Below are positions 26,486 through 35,910 of a stretch of DNA of 45,608 nt, in pieces; positions within the stretch are counted from its first letter, which is position 1, and the number at the start of each line of letters is the position of its first letter. The stretch is from positions 1-45,608 of the forward strand of contig NZ_RCIQ01000026.1 in NCBI RefSeq assembly GCF_004000255.1. The letters run 5' to 3'. Source of the stretch: Nioella ostreopsis (GTDB taxonomy: Bacteria; Pseudomonadota; Alphaproteobacteria; Rhodobacterales; Rhodobacteraceae). A program made the position numbers and the translations under genes. A model generated the notes under the pieces. It was not told where the DNA came from. It was given only the letters and a program-made list of their open reading frames with translations, and did no database searches.

Positions 26486-27176
26486 AGCTCAGGCCCGATC
26501 CGGCCTGCAGGTGTTCATTGATCTTGCGTACCATCACCGCCTCGATCGGCGGCAGGAGTTCCGCGAGGTTAAGAGGCGAGAGGCCGAGAGCCGCCCCGAG
26601 CTGAAGGGCCGCGCCCATGTCCCAGCCGAGGACAGCGCCGCCGCTCATCCCGCCCGCGACGCGCACCTGTCCGCCGAGGCGCTGGACCAGATCCCAGACC
26701 TGCCAGCCTCGAGAGTCAGGGGGGCATGGAGCATGCGCGGGCAATCGGAACAGGGCGCCGCGCAGGCCGCGCAATACTCTCCGCCCCCGCCGAACTCCCA
26801 CTCGGCGAGGGCGGTCAGGCGTTTTTTTCCGCATCCAGGATGAGCGCCCCAGCGATGTAGTTGGTCTGGAGTACCTCGAAGATCGGCCAGATTTCAAGAA
26901 GCGCGTCGATGCCTCGGGCGTCATAGGCGACGGGTTGCCGTCCTCGTCACCCACACCCTCCCAGTCCTGCACGACGAGGCGCGCGACGGCCTTGGCCACG
27001 ATCCGGGTGAGGTAGTCGTTCGAGGAAGAGCTTTCGGAGGTCGCCGCCGCGGCGACAATCGCCGGGTCGCTGCGCGCCGCCAGCATTACTGCCGTCGTCA
27101 GCGGCTCCACCAGCAGGCGGACGCCATGGCCGAGGTCGAGCCACGCGGGGCCTCTGGACAAGGTCAATCTGAGCAT
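26484..27176 (-). pseudogene. Tail assembly chaperones G and GT, with a slippery heptamer and two frameshifts
   Basis: G starts at 27176 (MLRLTLSRGPAWLDLGHGVR) with a one-base loss near 26931-26934, after GDEDGNP. It continues in the next frame as VAYDARGIDALLEIWPIFEV to LDAEKNA and a TGA at 26815-26817. Just before that stop is A-AAA-AAC (26821-26827) in the correct phase for -1 slippage. The -1 frame reads RLTALAEWEFGGGGEYCAAC, HAPLTLE, then after another one-base loss near 26706-26712 GWQVWDLVQRLGGQVRVAGG to a stop at 26484. This is the G/GT arrangement of siphovirus tail chaperones that wrap the tape measure. The two losses make it nonfunctional. Confidence 0.8.
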
Positions 27177-27263
27177 GGTTATTCCCGTGAGGAGTTGAAA
27201 GGGACATGGGGTGAGCGCCAGCGCCAAGTCTCATGGCACAATCTGGCGATTGGAGGGGGCGAC

Positions 27264-27737
27264 ATGGCGCTGCATGTCAAAACGAATGTCATGATCAACG
27301 TGCCGGTCGCGAAGATGTTTCGTGTCCTCTCCGATCCGATGCGTCTGCCGCATTGGTGTTCACGGATCTCGTCAGCCCAGTGGGTGACCCAGCCCGACAG
27401 AATGCAGAAAGGTGCAGAAATCCTCTTCACCGCTCGCGTGCTGGGTCGCGAGGTGCCGTTTACCTGTGAGGTCGAGTACTATCGCCTCAATCAAACCCTG
27501 GTGCTGCGCTCCACCGATACCGCGTTTGACTTCGAGACAATCTACGACGTCTTCGCACAGACCCCGACGACAACCCGCATGGTGCTGCACAGCATTATCG
27601 AGCCCAATGGCAGCGCCCGATTGGCGGGTCCGCTGGTAGCCCGTGCGATCAAGATGGCCGATCGATGGGATCTTGCGCGGCTAACGGCACTTTTGGAGCG
27701 GGCTGATCTGGAGTCTTTGGAACGAGCGCCTCAGTAA
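27264..27737 (+). CDS. SRPBCC-superfamily protein carried in the tail module
   Basis: 157 residues from the ATG at 27264 with a GGAGGGGG ribosome site. It starts MALHVKTNVMINVPVAKMFR, the VNVPVEKVFRVLSDP-type opening of helix-grip proteins. RLPHWCSRISS and MQKGAEILFTARVLGREVPF follow, and a C-terminal amphipathic helix (ARAIKMADRWDLARLTALLE) ends it. Such folds bind hydrophobic ligands; no active site is evident. It is intact and lies on the plus strand between two minus-strand tail genes, overlapping the tail-tube 3' end by seven bases. This is the placement expected of a phage moron. Confidence 0.8.
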   Translation: MALHVKTNVMINVPVAKMFRVLSDPMRLPHWCSRISSAQWVTQPDRMQKGAEILFTARVLGREVPFTCEVEYYRLNQTLVLRSTDTAFDFETIYDVFAQTPTTTRMVLHSIIEPNGSARLAGPLVARAIKMADRWDLARLTALLERADLESLERAPQ

Positions 27738-28227
27738 CTCTGCACATCATTGACGAGCGTGATGATCGCCATCGCTTCTCCATTGCTTTGCCGAGAGGCC
27801 TGCCAGTCGAAGCTGACTTGTACCCCTTGAGGGCCCTGGATCTCCCCTCGGGGCCGCGGCAAAAACACTCGAGGCGCCTCCAAAGTGAGGCTTTCCCCAC
27901 TCGGCAGCGCGTAGGAGAACGCGAGGCCAAAAGCCTCGCCATTGATCGCCTGCGTCAGAAGCGTCGTGTCGGCAAAGCGCACATCGATCTTGCCCGTGAG
28001 CGCAGCAAGTGAAGGATCCGCCCCCTCAATCTTGCCATCGGCCCGGATCGTCTCAATCCGGTCGAGCGTGTTGGCATAGGTAATCTCGGCAGAGACCACG
28101 TTACCGATGTTGGCCCTATTGCGCGTGATCGCCCCGTTGACGAGGCCAAAACGCGTGAGCGCGAGGGGCGACACCACCCCGGCCGCACTCGCGGAGGCCA
28201 GCGTCTCGTCTTGGGCCACGATTTCTA

Positions 28228-29276
28228 GAGCGTCGTCCATTTAATCTGCAACATAACCGGCAGCCCTGAAGAAGTTTTCGCATTCTTTGCGGGGGAAGAG
28301 TTCGCAGGTTTGGGCGACCGACTGGAACAGCGTCCCGAAGGTTCGTGCTTTGAATCGGCGCAGATGGGCCTTGAGTTTGGCGTAGGCCATCTCGATCGGG
28401 TTCAGGTCGGGGCTGTAGGGTGGCAGGAAGAGCATCCAGTTGCCCTGTGCATTCAGGCAGGCCTGCGCGCGGGCGGATTTGTGCGATGATAAATTATCCG
28501 CGATCACCACGTCGCCGGGCTGCAGGAGCGGTGCGAGCTGGGTCTCGATGTAGCTGTCGAACGCGGCCCGGTTCATCGGCCCATCCAGCACCCATGGCGC
28601 GATCAATTCATCGACACGCAGCCCGGCGATGAAGGTCTGGGTGCGCCAGTGGCCGAAGGGGGCATCGGCCTCCAGCCGCGTCCCGCGCGGGGATCGACCG
28701 CGCAGGCGGGTCATCTTGGTGGTGACGGCGGTCTCGTCGATGAAGACCAGCCGGTGCGGCTCAAGGCGCATTCTCGGCATCCGCCGGTGCTGCCACTCGT
28801 ACCTGGCGGCACGGACCCGTTTGCGCAATCGCTCCGTCGCGATCAGGGATTTTTTTATATGTGAATCCAAGTCGATGGATCAGGTGGCGCGACAGCATAG
28901 CCGGTGTCGCCCGTAGCCCATGCGCCGCCGCCAGCTCCTCGGCTAATTCCGGCATCGTGATGTCCGGCTCGGCTTCGACGCGCAGCTTGAGCCAACCCGA
29001 GACCGCGTCCAGCTTGCTCAGCCGCGGACGGCCCTGCGGCGCGGGTTTCACCCCGCCCGTCCGCTTCCTGCGCTGCATGATCCAAACCGCGCTCGCCGCA
29101 GATATCCTGAGCCTGCGCGCCGCCTCATGGCATGAAAGGCCCTCATCCACCAAGGCGACGACACGCTCCCGAATATCCAATGATAGCGATTTGCCCATGA
29201 TCCACCTCCAAATATGGTGAATCACAAAATCCCCCCGGTGGGAATCCCTTCGATTCAGATTTCATGGACGAAGCTC
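28228..29276 (-). mobile_element. IS630-family insertion sequence, 1049 bp
   Basis: The terminal inverted repeats GAGCGTCGTCCATTTAATCT and GAGCTTCGTCCATGAAATCT (outward reading) match at 17 of 20 positions. The insertion is in a CTAG site with TA duplicated (28226-28227 and 29277-29278), the hallmark of IS630/Tc1-type transposition. Confidence 0.92.
28241..29198 (-). CDS. IS630-family transposase in two overlapping frames
   Basis: The first frame starts at 29198 (MGKSLSLDIRERVVALVDEG) behind GGAGGTGG. It carries the helix-turn-helix (SCHEAARRLRISAASAVW) and RHLIHRLGFTYKK. The second frame starts with KSLIATERLRKRVRAARYEW, then the DDE core: LVFIDETAVTT, VIADNLSSHKS and PPYSPDLNPIEMAYAKLK. 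They join at a run of seven A at 28850-28856: six A would fuse them, so slippage on the run or a one-base gain explains the break. IS elements often use such runs for programmed frameshifting. Either an active two-frame transposase or a recent mutant. Confidence 0.85.
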
Positions 29277-29817
29277 TAGCGGCGCCGTCAACAGGCCACA
29301 ACGCGCCATTTGCCAGCTCAGACTATCCACCATGCAGCCCGAATACATCGCGTAGCTTGGCACCTCCGGCAGGCCCGTCTCGACCGAGAAGGAAGGCAGA
29401 CTCCAGGATCCGCTCTGGAAGACATGCGTATAAAGATCCGTCCCCGTGGTCGTTGGTGCGCCAAACGTGGCCTTCAGCCAGGTCCCAAAAGCGCGCGCGT
29501 CAATGGGCACCGTCACGCTGCCATCGGCCGGCACCGCATCCAGGATCGGATCAAGAGGATCGCGGCCGTAACCCAGAAGTTCCGATGTCTGCAGCGGTTG
29601 CTCTGCCCCAAGCGTCGTACTCGCAAACGGCATATTCGTGTAGCCGCTCTCGGGTGGCGTGCCATAGGTCGTCTCGAAAGCAAGCGCCATCTGCGCCCGC
29701 GCCCCTTGGGCTCGTGCCATTGCTGTGTTCCTTCACTATCTTCTGATGGAGGTTGCGGTCTTGACCTCAAGTCACCGGACGGGCCATCTGCTGTCATCCG
29801 ATCCTCTGGGCGAGTAC

Positions 29818-30273
29818 ATGTTCAAAAAATCCACCAAACCCGCTGCCCCTGCCAAACCCGCAACGACACAGGCCCCTCCTGAACGTCCTGTGTCAATGAA
29901 CACGCCAGCGCCGGCACCAATGGTGGCGCCTCCGCGACCGGCCAACCCAAAACCAACGCGCCAACGCTCAGTACTGCAGTCAGACCTGCAGATCGACGGT
30001 GACATAAGCGGTGCGGGGATGGTGGATCTTGCAGGCTCTCTCGTGGGCAATATCGACGTCCAGGGGCTTGTACTTCAGGCCGAGGGACGCATCCAGGGCC
30101 ACGTTCACGCGCCCTCAGTAACCATTGACGGCTCTATTATCGGAACGATCCGCGCTGAATCCGTCGTTATCTCCAGCACCGGTCGCATCAAAGCCGATAT
30201 CCTTGCTGATCGTCTTGACCTGCAGAGTGGCGCCAAGATCATCGGCACTCTCTCGATCAAGCCCTCCGCCTGA
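29818..30273 (+). CDS. Bactofilin-type polymer-forming protein carried in the tail module
   Basis: 151 residues from the ATG at 29818 (MFKKSTKPAAPAKPATT). A Pro/Ala-rich disordered N-terminus (1-50) is followed by a right-handed beta-helix of short repeats. These include SVLQSDLQIDGDISGAGMVD, GNIDVQGLVLQAEGRIQGHV, SVTIDGSIIGTIRAESVVIS and GRIKADILADRLDLQSGAKI. This is the bactofilin core, which self-assembles into filaments used as cell-shape or localisation scaffolds. It is intact, on the plus strand, between the tail-tube and tail-terminator genes of the opposite strand. An in-frame ATG at 29725 is less likely, since it lies in the tail gene's leader. Confidence 0.85.
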   Translation: MFKKSTKPAAPAKPATTQAPPERPVSMNTPAPAPMVAPPRPANPKPTRQRSVLQSDLQIDGDISGAGMVDLAGSLVGNIDVQGLVLQAEGRIQGHVHAPSVTIDGSIIGTIRAESVVISSTGRIKADILADRLDLQSGAKIIGTLSIKPSA

Positions 30274-30284
30274 GCTGCGCGCAG

Positions 30285-30602
30285 TCAACACAGCGGGTCG
30301 GCCGTGCAATAATCTAGGATGACCGGAATGACGGCCGCCTTCAAGCTCATCGCGCCTTCAACAGGCAGATCGATGGGCTGCGGGGCTTCAGCTTCAATCC
30401 AGTCGCAGAGCCCGCCCAGTGTTCGGTCTACAGCGAGAGCCGTGCCGATGCTGGCGGCCAATGTGTCGAACGTGGCGTCACGCGCCACGCCCTGCACGAC
30501 CGCCTCGAGCTGGTAATGGTAGCGCAGGGGCGACAGCGTCACCGCAGGCTCCCCTGGCTCGCCGTCGCGCAGGATCAGCAGGCCAGTCCATCGCCCCAGA
30601 GT
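30285..30602 (-). pseudogene. Tail terminator gene, 3' part
   Basis: The frame open from the IS edge reads TLGRWTGLLILRDGEPGEPA, then VTLSPLRYHYQLEAVVQG, TLGGLCDWIEAEAPQPID and LPVEGAMSLKAAVIPVILDY to its stop. It matches the C-terminal portion of siphovirus tail terminator-like proteins that precede the tail tube gene. About 105 codons remain; the start was lost at the IS3-type element at 30603. No N-terminal part is found on the other side of that element. Confidence 0.6.
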
Positions 30603-31946
30603 TTTCTGAGACACCGCCGAAGGCTTATTTTGGGCCCTCAGAAGGTGGGACATGAAAGAAGACGGTACGGAAAGCGCCTCGGGCGCGAAGATCTCAAATA
30701 TCGCAGCGTCCGAGGCGCCGGGCCGCGAGCGCCGCATGACAGGGCGGCGCAAGCAGGAAGCCGTCTTGCGCGTTCTGCGGGGGGAGCCGCTGGAGACGGT
30801 TGCGCGCGAGATCGGCGCGACCGTGCCGGATTTGAGCGGATGGCGGGATCGGTCCCTCGAGGGCGGGGCTGCCAGCCTGAAATCGCGTCCGCGGGATGAT
30901 CGGGACGACCGGATCGTGCAGTTGCAGGCCAAGCTCGGCGAGATCACGATGGACAACGAGCTGCTCTCAAAAAGATCGCTCGCATGGAGGCCGGTCGCCA
31001 TTTGGGCCAGCGGAGGTCGAGGAAGTGAGCGCAGTGCACTCGATCTCCAGAAGTCAGCGGTACGGCATTGTGCGCGTTTGCCGGGTCTGGGATGTCAGCC
31101 GGGCTACCTTGTATCGCACCCGGGCACGACATGTTACGCCACCCAGCCCGCGCAGTCGGCCAGGTCCAATAGGTCCGATGCCTGATCAGGACCTGGTCGA
31201 GCGCATCCGCGCGGTGTTGATCAACAGCCCATTCCATGGCGAAGGATACCGCAAGGTCTGGGCGCGGCTACGCCATGTCGGGGTGCGCACCTCGAAGCAG
31301 CGCGTGCGGCGGCTAATGCGGGAGCATGACCTGGCAGCGGCGCGCGCTGGCGTGACACCGCGGGGGCCGCAGGCGCATGACGGCACCATCATTCCCGAAG
31401 GGGTCGATCAGATGTGTGGCAACGATATGACTGCCGCGGTCACGACACAGGACTGTCAGGCGGCCGTGTTCATTGCCATCAATCACTTCACCGCTGAGTG
31501 TGTCGGCATTCATGCTGCAAAACGGGGAACGCGCTTCGAGGCGCTTGGAGCCCCTCCGCCAAGGTTTACAGGCCCGCTTCGGCGCGATTTGCAAGGATGT
31601 TGCCGAAGGTCTCCGCCTACGCCACGATCATGGCACGTGGTATATGTCGTATGACTTCCAGAACGAGATCCGGTGGCTTGGGATGACGTCGTCGCCCGCG
31701 TTCGTGCGCGCGCCCGAAGGCAATAGCTGCGCCGAGCGGTGCATTCGGACGCTGAAGGAGAACCTGCTCTGGGTCCGCACGTTCGATACGGTCGAGGACC
31801 TGCGGCAGGCCCTGCTCGCGTTCCAGCGGCGATACAACGAGGAGTGGCTAATCCAACGCCACCGATACCGATCACCCGCCCAGTTCAGGCGGGATCTTGA
31901 GGCAGCGCTACCAGCTGCCGCATAGTGCAACGCGGTGTCTCAGAAA
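30603..31946 (+). mobile_element. IS3-family insertion sequence with 15-base inverted repeats
   Basis: TTTCTGAGACACCGC at 30603-30617 is repeated in inverted orientation at 31932-31946. The interval contains orfA and orfB of an IS3-family transposase. No target duplication flanks the ends, and the sequences on the two sides belong to different genes. A deletion or recombination between copies probably took place here. Confidence 0.8.
30652..31925 (+). pseudogene. IS3-family transposase orfA and orfB, frameshifted
   Basis: OrfA has MTGRRKQEAVLRVLRGEPLE, the helix-turn-helix TVAREIGATVPDLSGW, and QAKLGEITMDNELLSK. At the AAAAAG near 30969 a -1 step continues it as KIARMEAGRHLGQRRSRK to a TGA at 31026-31028. 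The orfB GTG at 31025 overlaps that stop. OrfB carries the DDE region (SPFHGEGYRKVWARLR, CGNDMTAAVTT and later GNSCAERCIRTLKENLLW). An extra G near 31545-31549 throws it out of frame at FEAL; the continuation EPLRQGLQARFGAICKDVAE runs to 31925. The element is probably dead. Confidence 0.8.
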
Positions 31947-31949
31947 CCG

Positions 31950-32068
31950 GGGGCGTTACACTTTACAAGAAATCACCCGGCACGGGTGCGGTGCTTGGCT
32001 TCATGGGCCATGCGCCTATTGAAAACCGGCACGGGTTTGTCGTGCAGGGGGATCTGACCCAGGCCGAC
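31950..32068 (+). pseudogene. IS5-family transposase fragment
   Basis: Starting right after the IS3-type end, the plus frame reads VTLYKKSPGTGAVLGFMGHA and PIENRHGFVVQGDLTQAD, a characteristic stretch of one IS5 transposase group. About 40 codons remain. The next 110 bases (32069-32180) show no recognisable gene. Confidence 0.6.
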
Positions 32069-32180
32069 GTCACCACTCTCAAGTGCGCATTAGCCCATGT
32101 GCCACGTTTTTTAACGGGGTCCAGCCCACCAATAAGCCATCGGCAACTGCCCTTCGAGCGCAACATAGCACAAGCTGTTG

Positions 32181-32471
32181 CTACCGCGCACAGGCGGGCG
32201 GCGGCCCGGAACAGTTTTTTAGGATGTCACGCTCCGCCTTGAGCTTGACGACCTCCTTCTTCAGAGCTGCGATCTCTGCCAGCTCGGCACGCTGCTGGCC
32301 ATTGCCGGGGAACGCCGTGATCGGGGCCTCTGCGGCCTCTCGAATCCACCGACGCAGCACGCTTTCGGCCAGATCCAGATCTCGTGCCGCCTGCGCTATC
32401 GCAACGCCCCGTTCTGTCACCAGCTTCACAGCCTCAAACTTGAACTCCTTCGTGAACTTCCGTCTTACCAT
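32181..32471 (-). pseudogene. IS3-family orfA, truncated
   Basis: The minus frame from 32471 reads MVRRKFTKEFKFEAVKLVTE, then IAQAARDLDLAESVLRRWIR and IAALKKEVVKLKAERDILKN, the helix-turn-helix plus leucine-zipper part of IS3-family OrfA. After DILKN the expected AAAYFA ending and orfB are missing, replaced by unrelated sequence. It is therefore a broken relic of an element distinct from the IS3 copy at 30603-31946. Confidence 0.8.
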
Positions 32472-32620
32472 GTCCGATCTCCGTTTCCTTGGTCACGATC
32501 TTATCTTCGTGTCCACGAAACCAGCAGCAGGCCAGTATGCGTCTTTCTCTTTGCCATTTAGGATCGTCTCTTTCGTCATGCGATCCACCTTAACGCCTGG
32601 TCCAAATTTCCGCGATCACC

Positions 32621-32896
32621 TCTGGGTTCAATATCGAAGACACCCACATTACCGAACCTGACAAGCTCGCGACCTTGCTCGTACTCGTCGCTCTCGCCGT
32701 CACATGGGCCTATCGCTGCGCAAACCGCGTTATTGCAAGGGGCCCCATTCGGAGAAAAGGACATGGAAGACGCGAAAAGTCCTGGTTCCGAACAGGTCTC
32801 GATGCCCTGCGAAACTGGATCATCCATCAACCAGGTCACGCGCGCGAGGCTTGGACAAATAAATGTCCGCGAAGGCCCATACAGGCTTCAAAATAA
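32621..32896 (+). pseudogene. IS4-family transposase, C-terminal fragment
   Basis: The plus frame reads SGFNIEDTHITEPDKLATLL, then VALAVTWAYRCANRVIARGP, RRKGHGRREKSWFRTGLDAL and RNWIIHQPGHAREAWTNKCP up to TAA at 32894-32896. These are typical of the C-terminus of IS4-family transposases, after the catalytic Glu region. The upstream half is not recognisable. The 32897-33056 stretch that follows, up to nanK, holds no clear gene. Confidence 0.7.
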
Positions 32897-33056
32897 AGGG
32901 AGTCGTGTACCGTGAACCCACGCGAAATCATCCTGTCAGACGGCCCTCCGCTTAAGCTTACCCGGAGCTGTCTAGGAATTACCGAAATCCCTGTCCTGGA
33001 ATTTGCGAAACCCACAGTCAGAAGTTTCTTGCGTAAAGGGCGGCAACAAAAGGAGA

Positions 33057-33956
33057 TTAGACACTCTCGTCTGAAGCGCACGCGAGAGCTCCGATTAGCG
33101 GTGCATCGCCGCCGAACGCGGCAGGCTCCACTGGCACTCGGAAAAGATCAGGTTCCGCGTCGAGCGCGTTAATTATTCGCCTTTTATAGCTTTTCTCAAG
33201 CCCGATGCTGCCGCCGATAACGACCCTCTCGAGTCCAAGGATAACCGTGAGGTCGGTGACAAGTGCCGCAACGGCATTTGCGGACCTGTCAAGGATCGCC
33301 CCGGCCCAGACCTCGCCTCTGACGTCTGCTTCGCAGACGCCACGCGCGTCGGTTGCATGTCCTGCTAATGCAGCGGCCGCTGCGATTGCACGCCCACCTG
33401 CGATGCTTTCAACCGTCCCGACACGCCCACTGCCGCATTCACTATCTGCGAATCGCGACGTGGTAAATCCGACATGCCCCGCAAGGCCCGATGCGCTTTC
33501 CAGAAGCCTTCCACCGACCATCAGCCCGCCGCCGACCCCGGTCGAGACCGTGACGAATGCCAGATTGTTGGCCCCGCGCCCGGCGCCATGGCGCGCCTCG
33601 GCCAGGACTGCCGCCGCGCCGTCGTTCAGGCAGCGACAGGGCCCAATCAGGCGTGACACGAGATCGTGCAGCGCAACCCCCGACACCCGGCTGAGCGTGC
33701 CGCGGTTGACCGCATGCCAGCAGCCCTGTGCATCGATGCGCCCGGCAACCGCAATCCCGAGCGGTTCGCCCGAGGTGTAGCCAAGGGGGAGCAGCAGATC
33801 CCGCATAGCCGCCACCTGCGCCTCAGGCGGGGCCGCGCCGTCTGTGTCCGCCCGGCTGCGCGCCATGATCGTTCCGGCCTCGATCCGGGCCGCGGCGATC
33901 TTGGTGCCGCCGAGGTCGACCGCAAATCCGGACAGCATCTCGCGGGCGCCGCTCAT
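33057..33956 (-). CDS. nanK: ROK-family kinase, probable N-acetylmannosamine kinase
   Basis: 299 residues. The phosphate-binding start is [37 protein letters not shown] contains the catalytic Asp of the LNDG motif, then [12 protein letters not shown] and GLAGHVGF with the metal-ligand His. The family's CxCGxxGCxE zinc motif is degenerate: [12 protein letters not shown] keeps only one Cys. It phosphorylates ManNAc to ManNAc-6-P with ATP, before NanE. Last in the nanR-siaPQM-nanEK operon; its ATG overlaps the nanE stop (ATGA). Another sugar substrate is possible, but position strongly favours ManNAc. Confidence 0.85.
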   Translation of the reverse strand: MSGAREMLSGFAVDLGGTKIAAARIEAGTIMARSRADTDGAAPPEAQVAAMRDLLLPLGYTSGEPLGIAVAGRIDAQGCWHAVNRGTLSRVSGVALHDLVSRLIGPCRCLNDGAAAVLAEARHGAGRGANNLAFVTVSTGVGGGLMVGGRLLESASGLAGHVGFTTSRFADSECGSGRVGTVESIAGGRAIAAAAALAGHATDARGVCEADVRGEVWAGAILDRSANAVAALVTDLTVILGLERVVIGGSIGLEKSYKRRIINALDAEPDLFRVPVEPAAFGGDAPLIGALACASDESV

Positions 33957-34639
33957 CGGCCCGGCTCCGGTGCGGTCATGGCGGCGCGGAACCAGCCTGT
34001 CATGATTTCAAGCCGGGTCAGGGCCGTTCCCACCGTGGCGGCATCGGCCCCGGCCCGCATCGCGCGCGCCACGAGGTCCGGCCGGTTCAGGCGGCCCTCT
34101 GCCATCACGAAGGCACCCTGCGCGCGAAAGGCCGCGATCAGGTCGAAATCGGGGTCCGATCCCAGGTGCGCGGTCTCGGCCGTGTAGCCCGACAGGGTGG
34201 TGCCGAGAATGTCGAAGCCGAGCGCCCTGCAGGCCGCGCCATCGCCCGGGGTGGCGCAGTCCGCCATGGCCAGAACGCCCGCCTCGTGGATGGCAGAAAC
34301 CAGCGCGGCGCGCGGCACCGGGCGGTGACGGTCGGTTCCATCAACCGCGATGATATCGGCCCCTGCCCCGGCCAGCGCGGCGACATCCTCGACATGGGGT
34401 GTGATACGCACCGGGCTGTCGGCCAGGTCGCGCTTGATGATGCCGATGATCGGCACCGTCACGGCTTCGCGGGCTGCGCGGAGGTTGCCCAAGCCCTCGA
34501 TCCGCACCGCGGCCGCGCCCCCCGCGACCGCCGCAGCCGCCATCGCGACGACGATCTCGGGCCGGTCCATCGGGCCGCCGTCAACCGGCTGGCATGACAC
34601 CACGAGCCCACCGCGCAGGCTGTGCAGAAGGCCGGTCAT
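33953..34639 (-). CDS. nanE: N-acetylmannosamine-6-phosphate 2-epimerase
   Basis: 228 residues from the ATG at 34639. A TIM-barrel with [20 protein letters not shown] at the N-terminus, [33 protein letters not shown] (catalytic Lys in IKRD), [22 protein letters not shown] and [12 protein letters not shown]. It converts ManNAc-6-P to GlcNAc-6-P. It overlaps siaM upstream and nanK downstream by ATGA, so all three are translationally coupled. A much longer reading frame runs through the same stretch upstream but is antisense-like in composition and is not used. Confidence 0.93.
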   Translation of the reverse strand: MTGLLHSLRGGLVVSCQPVDGGPMDRPEIVVAMAAAAVAGGAAAVRIEGLGNLRAAREAVTVPIIGIIKRDLADSPVRITPHVEDVAALAGAGADIIAVDGTDRHRPVPRAALVSAIHEAGVLAMADCATPGDGAACRALGFDILGTTLSGYTAETAHLGSDPDFDLIAAFRAQGAFVMAEGRLNRPDLVARAMRAGADAATVGTALTRLEIMTGWFRAAMTAPEPGR

Positions 34640-35910
34640 CGCATCAGGCCCGGCAATCCGGTCGCAAGGATCGGGAAGGCACAGACCAGGATCAGCACCA
34701 CGATCGGCGGCAGAAGCCAGGGCAGGATCGCACGGGCAAGGCGTTGGTAGGGTATGTTGCCCACCTGGCTGACGACGAAGAGCGCCATCCCCATCGGCGG
34801 CGTCATGATCGAGATCATCAGGTTCAGGATCACGATGATGCCGAAGTGAATCGGGTCGATGCCGAAGCCCATGGCCACCGGCACTAGGATCGGCACGATT
34901 ACCAGCAGGATGACCAGCGCCTCGATGAAACAGCCCAGAACGAAGATCATCAGGTTGACCATGATGAGGAACATCAGCGGCGAATCCGCGACCGACAGGA
35001 AGATCCGCGCCACCTGCTGCGGTGCCTGCTCGCGGGCGAAGATGAAACTCAGCAGCGACACGCCCGCCACGATCGTGGCAATCGAGGCAGATGTCACCGT
35101 GGTCTCGTAGACCGCATCCCACAGCCTGCGCCAGGTCAGTTCCCGGTAGAAGACAAGGTCGATGACGATTGCATATAGCACCGTCACCGCCGCCGCCTCG
35201 GTCGGCGAGAAGTAGCCCGAGAAGATGCCGCCGATGATTACGAGCGGCGTCAGAAGCGCCGGAAGCGAGGTGCGGAACCGGGCACCGATCTCGGAAAGCG
35301 TGCTGCGGGGGTCGACCAGATAGTCGCGACGCAAGGCCACGAGATAAACCATCACCATCAGCGCCCCGGCGCACATCACGCCGGGAACCACCCCACCGAG
35401 GAACAACTGGCCGATCGAGACATTCGCGATCACGCCGTAAAGGACCATTGTGATCGACGGCGGCACCAAGGGCCCGATCAGGGAAGAGGAGGCGGTGACG
35501 GCGCCGGAAAAATCGTCGTCGTAGCCTGCCTCGCGCATCGCCTCGATTTCCATCTTGCCAAGGCCGCCCGCATCCGCCAGCGCCGAGCCCGACATCCCCG
35601 AAAAGAACAGCGAGGCCAGCACGTTGACATGCCCGAGCCCGCCGCGCACATGGCCCACGAGCGAGCGGGCGAAGCCGAACAGGTGGTGGGTGATGCCCGC
35701 AGTGTTGAGGATCGCGGCGGCGAGGATGAACAGCGGCACCGCCAGCAGCGGAAAGCTGTTCAACCCGTCGACCATGCGCTGCACGGCGATGAACATGCCC
35801 CGTTCCATGTACCAGAAATAGCCCATGGACACGAAGATCATGGAAATGCCGATCGGCAAGCCGATCAGGACCAGAAGCAGCCAGAACCCTCCGATGATCA
35901 GAAGCGTCAT
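34636..35910 (-). CDS. siaM: TRAP transporter large permease, probable sialic acid
   Basis: 424 residues from the ATG at 35910 ([20 protein letters not shown]). About twelve hydrophobic segments. The DctM features are [54 protein letters not shown] and [20 protein letters not shown]. It is the sodium-driven transport subunit that moves the substrate delivered by the binding protein. The ATG overlaps the siaQ stop (ATGA). Substrate assignment comes from the neighbouring nanA, nanE and nanK. Confidence 0.92.
   Translation of the reverse strand: MTLLIIGGFWLLLVLIGLPIGISMIFVSMGYFWYMERGMFIAVQRMVDGLNSFPLLAVPLFILAAAILNTAGITHHLFGFARSLVGHVRGGLGHVNVLASLFFSGMSGSALADAGGLGKMEIEAMREAGYDDDFSGAVTASSSLIGPLVPPSITMVLYGVIANVSIGQLFLGGVVPGVMCAGALMVMVYLVALRRDYLVDPRSTLSEIGARFRTSLPALLTPLVIIGGIFSGYFSPTEAAAVTVLYAIVIDLVFYRELTWRRLWDAVYETTVTSASIATIVAGVSLLSFIFAREQAPQQVARIFLSVADSPLMFLIMVNLMIFVLGCFIEALVILLVIVPILVPVAMGFGIDPIHFGIIVILNLMISIMTPPMGMALFVVSQVGNIPYQRLARAILPWLLPPIVVLILVCAFPILATGLPGLMR

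Larger units (their letters stand above)
27731..29720 (-). pseudogene. Major tail tube protein gene, interrupted by an IS630-type element
   Basis: The N-terminal part (29720 to 29279) reads MARAQGARAQMALAFETTYG, then FGTWLKATFGAP and RCGLLTAP. The C-terminal part (28227 to 27731) continues LEIVAQDETLASASAAGVVS to NDVQSY. Removing the element and one TA copy joins the halves in frame (T-A-P-L-E-I-V) to a 312-residue protein with no other defect. This fits a siphovirus tail tube protein, placed between the terminator and the chaperones. A truncated product of about 150 residues is possible. Confidence 0.85.

Noticed and set aside
27176-27264. Promoter for the SRPBCC gene from TTGAAA at 27196
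   Set aside because: No -10 box at a suitable distance; the ribosome site is good but the promoter cannot be named.
20962-30602. Tail genes as a gene transfer agent cluster
   Set aside because: No portal, capsid or GTA-type hub and peptidase genes are present. The tail genes differ from the usual GTA set and are broken, so a prophage remnant fits better.
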